A DNA stretch of 64,000 nt from NCBI RefSeq assembly GCF_009852415.1, contig NZ_WOXS01000002.1, positions 7,852,001 through 7,916,000 of the forward strand. The letters are read 5' to 3'. Made by a program: the position numbers and the translations under genes. The notes beneath the pieces were generated by a model, which worked only from the letters and a program-made list of their open reading frames with translations, was not told the DNA's origin and searched no databases. Source of the DNA: Streptomyces sp. Tu 3180. Lineage in GTDB: Bacteria; Actinomycetota; Actinomycetes; Streptomycetales; Streptomycetaceae. This document shows positions 7,761 to 15,556 of the stretch, piece by piece; the first letter of the stretch is position 1; each line of letters opens with the position of its first letter.

Positions 7761-8477
7761 TCAGCGGCCGGACGCGTCCCCGGGCGCGCGGTGCCCCTCC
7801 GTACGCCGGAGCCCCCGCGCCCCGGTGTCCCCGCCCGGCAGCGCGGACCGGGGCACCACCAGGTCGGCCCGGTCCCGCGTCGCGGCCACCAGCTCCGCGT
7901 TGGGCTGGTCCGTGCGCAGGACCCACGCCACCGCCTCCTCGTGGCTCTTGCCGAACTCCTCGTGCCGGGCGACCAGCCGCCGCATCCGCTCCCGCTCGTC
8001 CGGGGCGCAGAACCACACCTCGTCCAGCTGCGGCCGGACCCGCGCCCAGGCACCGGTGTCCAGCAGCAGGTAGTTGCCCTCCGTCACCACCAGCCGGGCG
8101 GCCGGCGGCACCGGGACCGCCCCCGCGACCGGCTGCTCCAGCACCCGTTCGAAGCCGGGGGCGTACACGACGTCGTCGTGCTCCTCCTCGCGCAGCCGCC
8201 GCAGCAGCGCCGCGTATCCGGCCGCGTCGAAGGTGTCCGGGGCGCCCTTGCGGTCACGGCGGCCGAGGCGGTCGAGTTCGGCGTCGGCGAGGTGGAAGCC
8301 GTCCATGGGGACGTGCGCGACCCACGGCTCCCCGGTGCCGTTCAGTTCCCGCACCAGATGTTCGGCGAGCGTGGACTTGCCCGCCCCCGGGCCGCCGGCG
8401 ATGCCGAGGATCGCGCGCCGGCCGCCCCGTACCAGGGAGCGGGCGCGGCGCAGGAGGTCGTCGAAGGTCAGTGTCAC
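7761..8477 (-). CDS. P-loop nucleoside/sugar kinase (uridine kinase/PanK-like)
   Basis: About 238 residues with a Walker A loop GGPGAGKST (29-36) on an I-L-G-I-A strand, a substrate motif M-D-G-F-H-L-A-D, and V-V-T-E-G-N-Y-L-L-L-D as the Walker-B-like strand. It ends in a helical lid with basic residues (R-E-R-M-R-R-L-V-A-R-H). This pattern is shared by uridine kinases, bacterial pantothenate kinase and the YggC/fructose-kinase-like group, so the phosphoryl acceptor is not certain. The GTG at 8477 gives the family-typical start; GTG 8534 would add 19 residues, and neither has a clear ribosome-binding site. It is divergent from the HAD-GH65 pair, which suggests a sugar or nucleoside substrate. 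Confidence 0.75.
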   Translation of the reverse strand: MTLTFDDLLRRARSLVRGGRRAILGIAGGPGAGKSTLAEHLVRELNGTGEPWVAHVPMDGFHLADAELDRLGRRDRKGAPDTFDAAGYAALLRRLREEEHDDVVYAPGFERVLEQPVAGAVPVPPAARLVVTEGNYLLLDTGAWARVRPQLDEVWFCAPDERERMRRLVARHEEFGKSHEEAVAWVLRTDQPNAELVAATRDRADLVVPRSALPGGDTGARGLRRTEGHRAPGDASGR

Positions 8478-8570
8478 ACGGGGGAGTGTGCCACCCGGGA
8501 AGCGGGCGTCCCGCCGTCGTGTGGCCCGCGCCACTCACTGTTCGGCGCCGCGGGGGGAAGGGTGTCCTGT

Positions 8571-9308
8571 ATGACGGATCTGGGTCTGCCCGACGACATC
8601 CTCGCCTGCCTCTTCGACCTCGACGGCGTCGTCACCAAGACGGCCGTCGTCCACGCGGCCGCCTGGAAGGAGATGTTCGACGCCTTCCTGCGCGAGCGGG
8701 ACGGCGAGGACTTCCGGCCCTTCGACGACACCGACTACGACGCGTACGTCGACGGCCGCCCGCGGGCCGACGGCGTGCGCACCTTCCTCGCCTCCCGCGG
8801 CGTCGAACTGCCCGAGGGGACCCCCGGCGACCCGCCCGACGCCCCGACCGTGCACGGCCTCGGCAACCGCAAGAACGAACTGCTGCTGGAGAGGATCCGC
8901 ACCGACGGAGTGCAGGCCTACGACGGCACCCTGCGCTACATCGAGGCGGTCCGCGCCCGCGGACTGCGCACCGCGATCGTCTCCTCCAGCGCCAACTGCC
9001 GCGACGTCCTGCGCTCGATCGGCGCCGAGGACCTCTTCGACGTCCGGATCGACGGGGTGGTCGCCGCCGAACGCGGCCTGCCCGGAAAGCCCAGGCCCGA
9101 CACCTTCCTCGCCGCCGCCCGGGACCTCGGCGTCGAGCCGTCCCGGGCGGCCGTGTTCGAGGACGCGCAGGCTGGCATGGACGCCGGCCGCGCCGGGCAC
9201 TTCGGGTACGTCGTCGGTGTGGACCGGGTGGGGCAGACCGACGCGCTGTACGCGCACGGCGCCGACCGGGTCGTGACGGACCTCGCCGAACTCGGGGGTG
9301 GTCGGTGA
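8571..9308 (+). CDS. HAD-family beta-phosphoglucomutase-like hydrolase
   Basis: A 245-residue HAD subfamily IA protein. The catalytic motif F-D-L-D-G-V-V-T carries the nucleophile and acid Asp (D16 and D18). The other motifs are I-V-S-S-S-A (motif II), G-K-P-R-P-D (motif III) and V-F-E-D-A-Q-A-G (motif IV). The cap region has the T-K-T-A-V-V-H-A-A-A-W-K pattern of beta-phosphoglucomutases, which convert beta-glucose 1-phosphate to glucose 6-phosphate. Its stop overlaps the start of the GH65 gene by four bases (GTGA). A GH65 phosphorylase producing beta-glucose 1-phosphate would hand its product directly to this enzyme. A G-rich ribosome-binding site precedes ATG 8571. Confidence 0.86.
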   Translation: MTDLGLPDDILACLFDLDGVVTKTAVVHAAAWKEMFDAFLRERDGEDFRPFDDTDYDAYVDGRPRADGVRTFLASRGVELPEGTPGDPPDAPTVHGLGNRKNELLLERIRTDGVQAYDGTLRYIEAVRARGLRTAIVSSSANCRDVLRSIGAEDLFDVRIDGVVAAERGLPGKPRPDTFLAAARDLGVEPSRAAVFEDAQAGMDAGRAGHFGYVVGVDRVGQTDALYAHGADRVVTDLAELGGGR

Positions 9309-11659
9309 TCACGCAGCGGGCGTACGCCGTCGAGCCGTGGACCGTGCGCGAGCGGACCCTCGACCTCGACCTCCTGGCGCAGAGCGAGTCCGTGTTCGCG
9401 CTGTCCAACGGCCACGTCGGCTGGCGCGGCAACCTCGACGAGGGCGAACCGCACGGCCTGCCCGGCTCCTACCTCAACGGCGTCCACGAACTGCACCCGC
9501 TGCCCTACGCCGAGGCCGGCTACGGCTACCCGGAGTCGGGCCAGACGGTCATCGACGTCACCAACGGCAAGGTGCTGCGGCTGCTGGTCGACGACGAGCC
9601 GTTCGACCTGCGCTATGGGCGGCTCGTCCACCACGAGCGGACCCTGGACCTGCGCCGGGGCGTGCTGGAGCGGGTGTGCGAGTGGACCTCCCCGGCCGGC
9701 TCCACGGTCCGGGTCCGCTCCACCCGGCTGGTCTCCCTCACCCAGCGGGCGATCGCCGCCGTCGCCTACGAGGTGGAACCCGTCGACCGCCGGACGCGTG
9801 TGGTGGTGCAGTCCGAACTCGTCGCCAACGAGAGCCTGCCCGGCCCGGACGGCGACCCGCGCGCCGCCCGCGCGCTGAAGTCCCCGCTGGAACCGGAGGA
9901 GGACCTCGCCAAGGGCCGCCGGCTGCGCCTGGTGCACCGCACCCGGCGCAGCGGCCTCAGGGTCGCCGTGGCCGCCGACCACGTCATCGACGGCCCCGGG
10001 CGGACCACCACCGGCTGCGAGAGCAACGTGGACGTGGCCCGGCTGACCGTCACCTCGGTCCTGGAACCGGGGCAGCGGCTGCGGGTGGAGAAACTCGTCG
10101 CCCACGGCTGGTCCGGCGCCCGCTCCCGCCCCGCCATGAGCGACCAGGTGGAGGCGGCGCTCGCGGCGGCCGCCCACAGCGGCTGGCAGGGACTGCTCGA
10201 CGAACAGCGGGCGTACCTCGACGACTTCTGGGCCCGGGCCGACGTCGAGGTCGACGGTGACGAGGAGATCCAGCAGGCCGTCCGCTTCGCCCTCTTCCAC
10301 GTCCTGCAGGCCGGGGCCCGCGCCGAGGGACGCGCGATACCCGCCAAGGGACTGACCGGCTCCGGCTACGACGGGCACGCCTTCTGGGACACCGAGGTCT
10401 TCGTGCTGCCCCTGCTGACCTGCACCGTGCCGGACGCCGCCGCCGAGGCACTGCGCTGGCGGCAGACCACCCTGCCGGCGGCCCGGGAGCGCGCCGCCCA
10501 ACTCGGCCTGCGCGGCGCGGCGTTCCCCTGGCGCACCATCGAGGGCTCCGAGGGCTCCGCGTACTGGCCGGCCGGCACGGCCGCCTTCCACGTCAACGCC
10601 GACATCGCCGACGCCGTCGTGCGCTACGTCCAGGCCACCGGCGACGAGCGCTTCGAGCACGACACCGGCGTGGAACTGCTGGTGGAGACCGCCCGCCTCT
10701 GGCGCTCCCTCGGCCACCACGACGACCGGGGCGCCTTCCACATCGACGGCGTCACCGGGCCGGACGAGTACAGCGCCGTCGCCGACGACAACACGTACAC
10801 CAACCTGATGGCCCGCGCGAACCTGCTGGCCGCCGCCGACGCCTGCAAGCGCCACCCCGACCGCGCCGCGGAACTCGGCGTCGACGAGGAGGAGAGCGCC
10901 GGCTGGCGCGACGCCGCCGAGGCCGTGCACGTCCCCCGCAACGACGAACTCGGCGTCCACGAACAGCACGCCGGGTTCACCCGCTACCAGCGCTGGGACT
11001 TCGACGGCACCCGTCCCGACCAGTACCCGCTGATGCTGCACTTCCCCTACTTCGACCTCTACCGCAAACAGGTGATCAAGCAGGCGGACCTGGTGCTGGC
11101 GATGCACACCCGCGCGGACTGGTTCGAGGAGTTCTCCGACGAGGAGCAGATCGCCCGCAACTTCGCCTACTACGAGCCGCTGACCGTACGCGACTCCTCA
11201 CTGTCGGCCTGTGTCCAGGCCGTCCTCGCCGCCCGCACCGGGCACCTGGAGCTGGCCCACGCCTACACGGGCGAGGCCGCGCTCATGGACCTCGCCGACC
11301 TGGAGCACAACACCCGCGACGGACTGCACATCGCCTCCCTGGCCGGTACCTGGACGGCACTGGTCGCCGGGTTCGGCGGCATGCGCTGGGACGACGGCAG
11401 TCTCCGGTTCGCCCCGCGGCTGCCGCCGAGGCTGCGCCGTCTGGCCTTCACCCTGCGGTTCCTCGGCCGGTGCCTGCACGTGGAGATCACCGCGGACCGG
11501 GCCACGTACACGCTGCGTTCCGGCCCGCCGCTGACCGTCCGCCACCACGGGACCGAGCTGACGGTGCGCGAGGACGCCCCCGTCGAGCGCCCCGTGCCCC
11601 CGTCCGCGCCGCGCCCGGTTCCCGGACAGCCTCCGCACCGCGCCCCGCACCCCCGCTGA
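9305..11659 (+). CDS. GH65 family glycoside phosphorylase (trehalose/maltose/kojibiose type)
   Basis: A 784-residue intracellular enzyme with the three-part GH65 layout: an N-terminal beta-sandwich (about 1-270, starting W-T-V-R-E-R-T-L-D), an (alpha/alpha)6 barrel (about 320-690) and a C-terminal beta-sheet domain. The catalytic acid is Glu488 in the T-G-P-D-E-Y motif, followed by the phosphate-site D-D-N-x-Y-T-N. Barrel landmarks include G-H-A-F-W-D-T-E-V-F and D-L-Y-R-K-Q-V-I-K-Q-A-D. GH65 phosphorylases split alpha-glucosidic disaccharides with phosphate, inverting to beta-glucose 1-phosphate. The start GTG overlaps the HAD stop, so translation is coupled. The linkage specificity cannot be read from sequence. 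A second GH65 gene lies at 37029-39398. Confidence 0.9.
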   Translation: MITQRAYAVEPWTVRERTLDLDLLAQSESVFALSNGHVGWRGNLDEGEPHGLPGSYLNGVHELHPLPYAEAGYGYPESGQTVIDVTNGKVLRLLVDDEPFDLRYGRLVHHERTLDLRRGVLERVCEWTSPAGSTVRVRSTRLVSLTQRAIAAVAYEVEPVDRRTRVVVQSELVANESLPGPDGDPRAARALKSPLEPEEDLAKGRRLRLVHRTRRSGLRVAVAADHVIDGPGRTTTGCESNVDVARLTVTSVLEPGQRLRVEKLVAHGWSGARSRPAMSDQVEAALAAAAHSGWQGLLDEQRAYLDDFWARADVEVDGDEEIQQAVRFALFHVLQAGARAEGRAIPAKGLTGSGYDGHAFWDTEVFVLPLLTCTVPDAAAEALRWRQTTLPAARERAAQLGLRGAAFPWRTIEGSEGSAYWPAGTAAFHVNADIADAVVRYVQATGDERFEHDTGVELLVETARLWRSLGHHDDRGAFHIDGVTGPDEYSAVADDNTYTNLMARANLLAAADACKRHPDRAAELGVDEEESAGWRDAAEAVHVPRNDELGVHEQHAGFTRYQRWDFDGTRPDQYPLMLHFPYFDLYRKQVIKQADLVLAMHTRADWFEEFSDEEQIARNFAYYEPLTVRDSSLSACVQAVLAARTGHLELAHAYTGEAALMDLADLEHNTRDGLHIASLAGTWTALVAGFGGMRWDDGSLRFAPRLPPRLRRLAFTLRFLGRCLHVEITADRATYTLRSGPPLTVRHHGTELTVREDAPVERPVPPSAPRPVPGQPPHRAPHPR

Positions 11660-11748
11660 CCGGCGGTGGGGCGGGCGTCCGGGGCGGGTCAGGCGGTTGG
11701 CCGTATTCCGCCCTGCCCGCCCGCCCCGGGCGGGTTAGTTTGTCCTTG

Positions 11749-11796
11749 TTTTCCGGAAACCGGGTTCTCCGGAATCCGGGTCTTCCGGAATCCGGG
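11749..11796. repeat. three 16-bp direct repeats with TCCGGA core
   Basis: Three contiguous 16-base units, at 11749-11764, 11765-11780 and 11781-11796. The last reads TCTTCCGGAATCCGGG; the others differ at one to three positions. Each contains the palindrome TCCGGA, flanked in two copies as TTCCGGAA. The array lies 80-127 bases upstream of the membrane glycosyltransferase start and 90 bases beyond the GH65 stop. A cooperative operator array is the simplest reading. Confidence 0.65.
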
Positions 11797-11875
11797 TGCG
11801 CCGCCCCGCCGGGCCCTCGGGCCCCGCGGTCCGCGGAACCCGGGACACGTGACGCGCGGGACCAAGGGACGGACG

Positions 11876-13372
11876 ATGACCGACGGCACCGGTGCCCTCC
11901 TCGTCGGTGCGCGGCGGCGCGGGCAGGGGTCCGCGTCGGACGCGGCCCGGCGGGCGCGCGGCACCCGACCGCTCGCGGCGCTGGCCGCCGTCTTCGTCCT
12001 CGCCCAGCTCGTCCTGGTCCGTCCGGTGCTGGGCCTGGGCTGGGACGAGATCGTCTACGTCAGCCAGGTCACCTCCCACCACCCGGCCGCCTTCTTCAGC
12101 GCCCCCCGCTCCCGGGGCGTCTCCCTGCTGGTGGCGCCCGTCGCGTCCTGGTCCTCCTCCACGGTGCTGCTGCGCGTCTACCTGGCCCTGCTGTCCGGCC
12201 TCGCCCTCCACCTGGCCCTGTGCGCCTGGCGCGGCCTGTTCCCGACCCGGGTCCTGGTCACCGCGGGCGCCTTCTTCGCCTCCCTGTGGGTGACCCTCTT
12301 CTACGGTCCCCAGGCCATGCCCAACTACTGGGTCGCCGTCGGCGCGCTGATCGCCGTCGGCTGCTTCCTGCGGCACCGCGCGGACGGCTCGGACCGCGGC
12401 GCGCTGTGGGGCGTGGCGGCGGGGGCGGCGCTCATGGCGTGGATGCGGCCCACCGACGCCGTCTGGGTGGCGCTCCCGCTGTTCGTCCTCGCCCTGGCAC
12501 ACCGGCACGGGCGGCTCCTGCTCGCCCTCGCGGGCGGCCTCGTGGCGGGAGGGGCCGAGTGGGTGATCGAGGCCTACGCCGGATTCGGCGGACCGGCGGA
12601 GCGACTGGCCGAGGCCTCCCGCATCCAGGGCGGGCTGGGCTGGCAGATCGCCGTCGACGACCAGCTGCGCAGCCTGGGCGGACGCGCCCTGTGCCGGCCG
12701 TGCACCGGGTCGATGCCCCACCCCGTGATCACCCTGTGGTGGTTCGTCCTGCCGCTGCTCGCCGCCCTCGGCCTGGTCGTCGCGACACGGTCCCGGCGCG
12801 TCCTGCCCACCCTGCTGCCCCTGGCCTGTGCCGCCACCGCAGCCCTCCCGTACCTGTTCATGATCGGATACGCGGCGCCGCGCTTCCTCCAGCCCGCCTA
12901 CGCCCTGCTCGCCCTGCCGGTCGCCGACGCGCTGTGGCACCTGGTCCGGACACCGCGGGGGAGGTGGCGGCCGGCCGTCGCGGCCGTGGTCGCGTTCGGG
13001 CTGGCCGGCCATCTGGCGGTGCAGCTGACGGTCCTGGTGCACACCGTGGACCGCAACGTCGACAGCCGCCGCGACTGGGCCCGCACCGCCGAGGCGCTGC
13101 ACCGGCTCGGCGTCCGCCCGCCCTGCCTGATCACCGGGCACGAGGCCATCCCGATCGGCTACTACACCGGCTGCTCCTCCGGCGCCACCGCCGGGAACAA
13201 CGAGAACACCACGGCGGAGGAGATCCTGCGCACCGCGGACCGCGTCCCGGTCGCCGCGCTCACCGGCCCGGGCGGCACACCGCCCGGCTACGCCCGCCCC
13301 TGGCCCGTCCACCGCGTCGGCGACCTCGAGGTCCGCATCGCCCCGCCACCCCGGCCGGACGGCTCCGGGTGA
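11876..13372 (+). CDS. GT-C type polytopic membrane glycosyltransferase
   Basis: A 498-residue multi-pass membrane protein with about 10-12 hydrophobic helices. Just after the first helix comes L-G-W-D-E-I-V-Y, the acidic loop typical of GT-C enzymes such as protein mannosyltransferases and ArnT-like transferases. These use polyprenyl-phosphate sugars on the outer face of the membrane. A soluble C-terminal extracytoplasmic part (about 410-498) contains Cys residues. ATG 11876 follows GGGACGG; the upstream in-frame extension is non-conserved in character. The sequence is diverged, so donor and acceptor are unknown. The repeat array upstream suggests specific regulation. Confidence 0.68.
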   Translation: MTDGTGALLVGARRRGQGSASDAARRARGTRPLAALAAVFVLAQLVLVRPVLGLGWDEIVYVSQVTSHHPAAFFSAPRSRGVSLLVAPVASWSSSTVLLRVYLALLSGLALHLALCAWRGLFPTRVLVTAGAFFASLWVTLFYGPQAMPNYWVAVGALIAVGCFLRHRADGSDRGALWGVAAGAALMAWMRPTDAVWVALPLFVLALAHRHGRLLLALAGGLVAGGAEWVIEAYAGFGGPAERLAEASRIQGGLGWQIAVDDQLRSLGGRALCRPCTGSMPHPVITLWWFVLPLLAALGLVVATRSRRVLPTLLPLACAATAALPYLFMIGYAAPRFLQPAYALLALPVADALWHLVRTPRGRWRPAVAAVVAFGLAGHLAVQLTVLVHTVDRNVDSRRDWARTAEALHRLGVRPPCLITGHEAIPIGYYTGCSSGATAGNNENTTAEEILRTADRVPVAALTGPGGTPPGYARPWPVHRVGDLEVRIAPPPRPDGSG

Positions 13373-13387
13373 GACGCGCGGGCGGCA

Positions 13388-13404
13388 CCGGGGGTTTCCC
13401 CCGG
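13388..13404 (+). terminator. hairpin after the GT-C gene
   Basis: CCGGGGG-TTT-CCCCCGG, a perfect 7-bp stem 16 bases beyond the stop at 13372. Confidence 0.5.
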
Positions 13405-13463
13405 GCCCGCTCCAGGTAGGAGTCGGTTGTCGGTGCGCGGACGGGTGACGAGGGGGCGACGGC

Positions 13464-14309
13464 ATGGCGGCGAGCGATCACGAAGGACGGCTGGGGGAGG
13501 AGTTCTTCACACCGGGAACCTCGTCGTTCACCGAGTTCCTGGCGGCCCACCGCCCCGAGCTGCTGGTCACGCGCACCCTCCCCGAGGGCGTCCGCGCCGC
13601 GGAGGTCCCGCACGGCACGACGATCCTCGCCCTCACCTACCGCGACGGCGTGCTGATCGCCGGGGACCGCAGGGCCACGATGGGCAACCTGATCGCCCAG
13701 CGCGACCTCGAGAAGGTGCTGCCCGCGGACGACCACACGGCGGTCGCGATCGCCGGCACCGTGGGGATCGCCCTGGACATGGTGCGGCTCTACCAGGTCG
13801 AACTCGCGCACTTCGAGAAGATCGAGGGCACCCCCATGACCCTCACCGCGAAGGCGGCCCGGCTGGCCGCCCTGATCCGCCAGAACCTCGCCCAGGCCAT
13901 GCAGGGCCTCGCCGTCGTCCCGCTCCTCGCCGGCTACGACACCGCCGCGCCCGGGGGAGGGCGGGGCCGCATCTTCTCCTTCGACGCCGCCGGCGGACGC
14001 TACGAGAAGCACGGCTTCCACGCGGAGGGCTCCGGGTCCCCGTACGCCAGGGGAGCGCTGAAGAAGCTCTTCCGGCCGGACATGTCCCGCGACGAGGCGG
14101 CCCTGGCCGCCCTGCAGGCGCTCTACGACGCGGCCGAGGACGACTCCGCGACCGGCGGTCCGGACATCCCGCGCCGCATCTTCCCGGTCGTGTCGGTCAT
14201 CGACGAGGACGGTTACGCACGGCTCGCCGAGGCCGAGACCCGGCGGCTGAGCCTCGAGATGGTCGAGCGCCGGCAGGCCCGGCCGGACGGCCCGACCGCG
14301 CGCGTGTGA
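13464..14309 (+). CDS. prcB: 20S proteasome beta subunit, orphan copy
   Basis: A 281-residue Ntn-hydrolase. A 51-residue propeptide ends in H-G and is followed by T-T-I-L-A-L, so Thr52 is the predicted mature N-terminal nucleophile. Counting from it, Asp17 (G-D-R-R-A-T-M-G) and Lys33 (D-L-E-K-V) fall exactly at the proteasomal catalytic positions, so the site looks active. In actinobacteria PrcB assembles with the alpha subunit PrcA to degrade pupylated proteins, normally from a dop-pup-prcB-prcA-pafA locus. None of those genes is adjacent here, where the neighbours are a GT-C transferase and a DUF5709 protein. It is therefore probably a second, orphan beta subunit. ATG 13464 follows GAGGGGGCG. 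Confidence 0.9.
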   Translation: MAASDHEGRLGEEFFTPGTSSFTEFLAAHRPELLVTRTLPEGVRAAEVPHGTTILALTYRDGVLIAGDRRATMGNLIAQRDLEKVLPADDHTAVAIAGTVGIALDMVRLYQVELAHFEKIEGTPMTLTAKAARLAALIRQNLAQAMQGLAVVPLLAGYDTAAPGGGRGRIFSFDAAGGRYEKHGFHAEGSGSPYARGALKKLFRPDMSRDEAALAALQALYDAAEDDSATGGPDIPRRIFPVVSVIDEDGYARLAEAETRRLSLEMVERRQARPDGPTARV

Positions 14310-14434
14310 CGTCGGCCCCGGGCGGGGCGTCCCCGTCACCCGGCGGATTCCCGGAGGTTAGAGATCGCGTGACGGGAAACGCGGATCTGGCACCCGGGAC
14401 GAACGGGGCGACGCAGCGTGACAGGGAGGAAGCC

Positions 14435-14923
14435 ATGGGCACCGAACCGATGGGGGACGACGCCTACCAGCCCACCGGAAGCAACGAGGAGCAGGAGGAC
14501 GCCGCGCCGCTCGACATGCAGGACGCCGTCGACGAACGGACCTACGACGAGACCCTCGACGAGGGCTACTCCCCGCCGGAGAAACCGCTCGGCGTCACCA
14601 AGCACGGCACCACGGCCGCCGAGCAGCACGAGGGGGAGACCCTGGACCAGCGGCTGGCCCAGGAGGTGCCCGACGTGTCCGCCCCCGACGGCGACGACGT
14701 GGGCGACCTCCCCGGGGGCGAGGGCGAGCCGGTCGACCCGGAGGCGGGCACCGGCCGCGCCGGACGGCTGGTCGCGCCGGACGAGGGCGTCCGCACCGAC
14801 ACCACGAAGGAGACCGTCGCCGAGGACGTGGGCATCGACGCGGGGGCCGCGGGCGCGGAGGAGGCCGCGATGCACGTCGTCGAGGACGAGACGGCGCTGC
14901 CCGGGGGCCAGGACGGGACCTGA
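14435..14923 (+). CDS. DUF5709-like acidic protein
   Basis: A 162-residue, strongly acidic, Gly/Asp/Glu-rich protein with no membrane segment. The region D-E-R-T-Y-D-E-T-L-D-E-G-Y-S-P-P-E-K-P-L-G matches a conserved streptomycete family of unknown function (DUF5709, from memory). A repeated V-A-P-D-E-G-V and A-M-H-V-V segment follows. The composition suggests an intrinsically disordered protein. GGGAGGA (14424-14430) is five bases before ATG 14435. It follows prcB by 125 bases on the same strand, but a functional link is not established. Confidence 0.7.
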   Translation: MGTEPMGDDAYQPTGSNEEQEDAAPLDMQDAVDERTYDETLDEGYSPPEKPLGVTKHGTTAAEQHEGETLDQRLAQEVPDVSAPDGDDVGDLPGGEGEPVDPEAGTGRAGRLVAPDEGVRTDTTKETVAEDVGIDAGAAGAEEAAMHVVEDETALPGGQDGT

Positions 14924-14953
14924 CGGTCCGCCGCGGGTCCCGCCCGCTCCGCA

Positions 14954-15007
14954 ACGGCGCCGCCGCCGGTCCGGTGCACACGCGCACCGGACCGGCGGCG
15001 GCGCCGT
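14954..15007. terminator. bidirectional terminator, 24-bp perfect stem
   Basis: Two 24-base arms (14954-14977 and 14984-15007) are exact reverse complements around the 6-base loop ACACGC. The hairpin sits between the convergent stops at 14923 and 15027 and would serve both strands. Confidence 0.8.
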
Positions 15008-15026
15008 GTCGCAGGGGTCGTGGGGC

Positions 15027-15233
15027 TCAGGGAAGGATCTTGTCCATGGCGGCGGGCCCCTCGTCGGCCAGCTTCCGCTTGGCCCATTCGAGGTTCCGCG
15101 GGGTGAGGTCCTTGCCCGAGGCAAGGACCAGGTCCTCCGGCGACACATCGGTGCCGGTGCGGGCGTGAAGCAGGTGGTCCGGGGTGGTGCCCCCCTCGGA
15201 CTGCCGGGACGCGTCGGGCTGGGACGTCGACAT
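15027..15233 (-). CDS. small hypothetical protein, 68 aa
   Basis: A 68-residue soluble protein with a Ser/Thr-rich start and a helical C-terminal half (N-L-E-W-A-K-R-K-L-A-D-E-G). GAGGAG lies seven bases before ATG 15233 and a strong bidirectional hairpin follows the stop, so it is very likely real. No domain is recognised and no function is proposed. It is separated from the GH64 gene by a hairpin and about 320 bases. Confidence 0.62.
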   Translation of the reverse strand: MSTSQPDASRQSEGGTTPDHLLHARTGTDVSPEDLVLASGKDLTPRNLEWAKRKLADEGPAAMDKILP

Positions 15234-15556
15234 CTTCTGGCTCCTCGGGTCCGGATCGCTGTTGCGGCCCCGGTGCTGTCATCGGGTCCGACATCACCAT
15301 TCAACGCGGGGGCCCGCCGTGCATCCGGAGAGCGGGGCACCCGCGGTGAAGGGCCGCTCCTCTTGTGTGCCGGGGTACCTTTCGGGGCCTGCGGGAAACC
15401 TGGCCCCGAAAGGCCGGCCCCGGAACCCCGTGCGCCACCGCCGGGGTCCCGGGGCCGGTCCGCCCCCTCTCCGCGGGCCGCGCGGCGCACCCGGAGCCCG
15501 CGCCCGGGGAGCGGCGGCCCCGGGACGCCCCGGGAGGACGGGCCCGGGAGGACGGG
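15234..15556. other. intergenic region with one hairpin
   Basis: 323 bases between two minus-strand genes. The part next to 15233 should hold the promoter of the 68-aa gene. It also carries the stem at 15378-15413 and, next to the GH64 stop, a short direct repeat of CGGGAGGACGGGC type. No coding potential was recognised. Confidence 0.5.
15378..15413 (-). terminator. 12-bp stem downstream of the GH64 gene
   Basis: CCTTTCGGGGCC (15378-15389) pairs perfectly with GGCCCCGAAAGG (15402-15413) over a 12-base loop, 144 bases beyond the glucanase stop. Confidence 0.5.

Noticed and set aside
8936..11107. A minus-strand frame of about 720 codons opposite the GH65 gene
   Set aside because: Val/Gly/Asp-rich and motif-free; an antisense shadow of GH65 codons.
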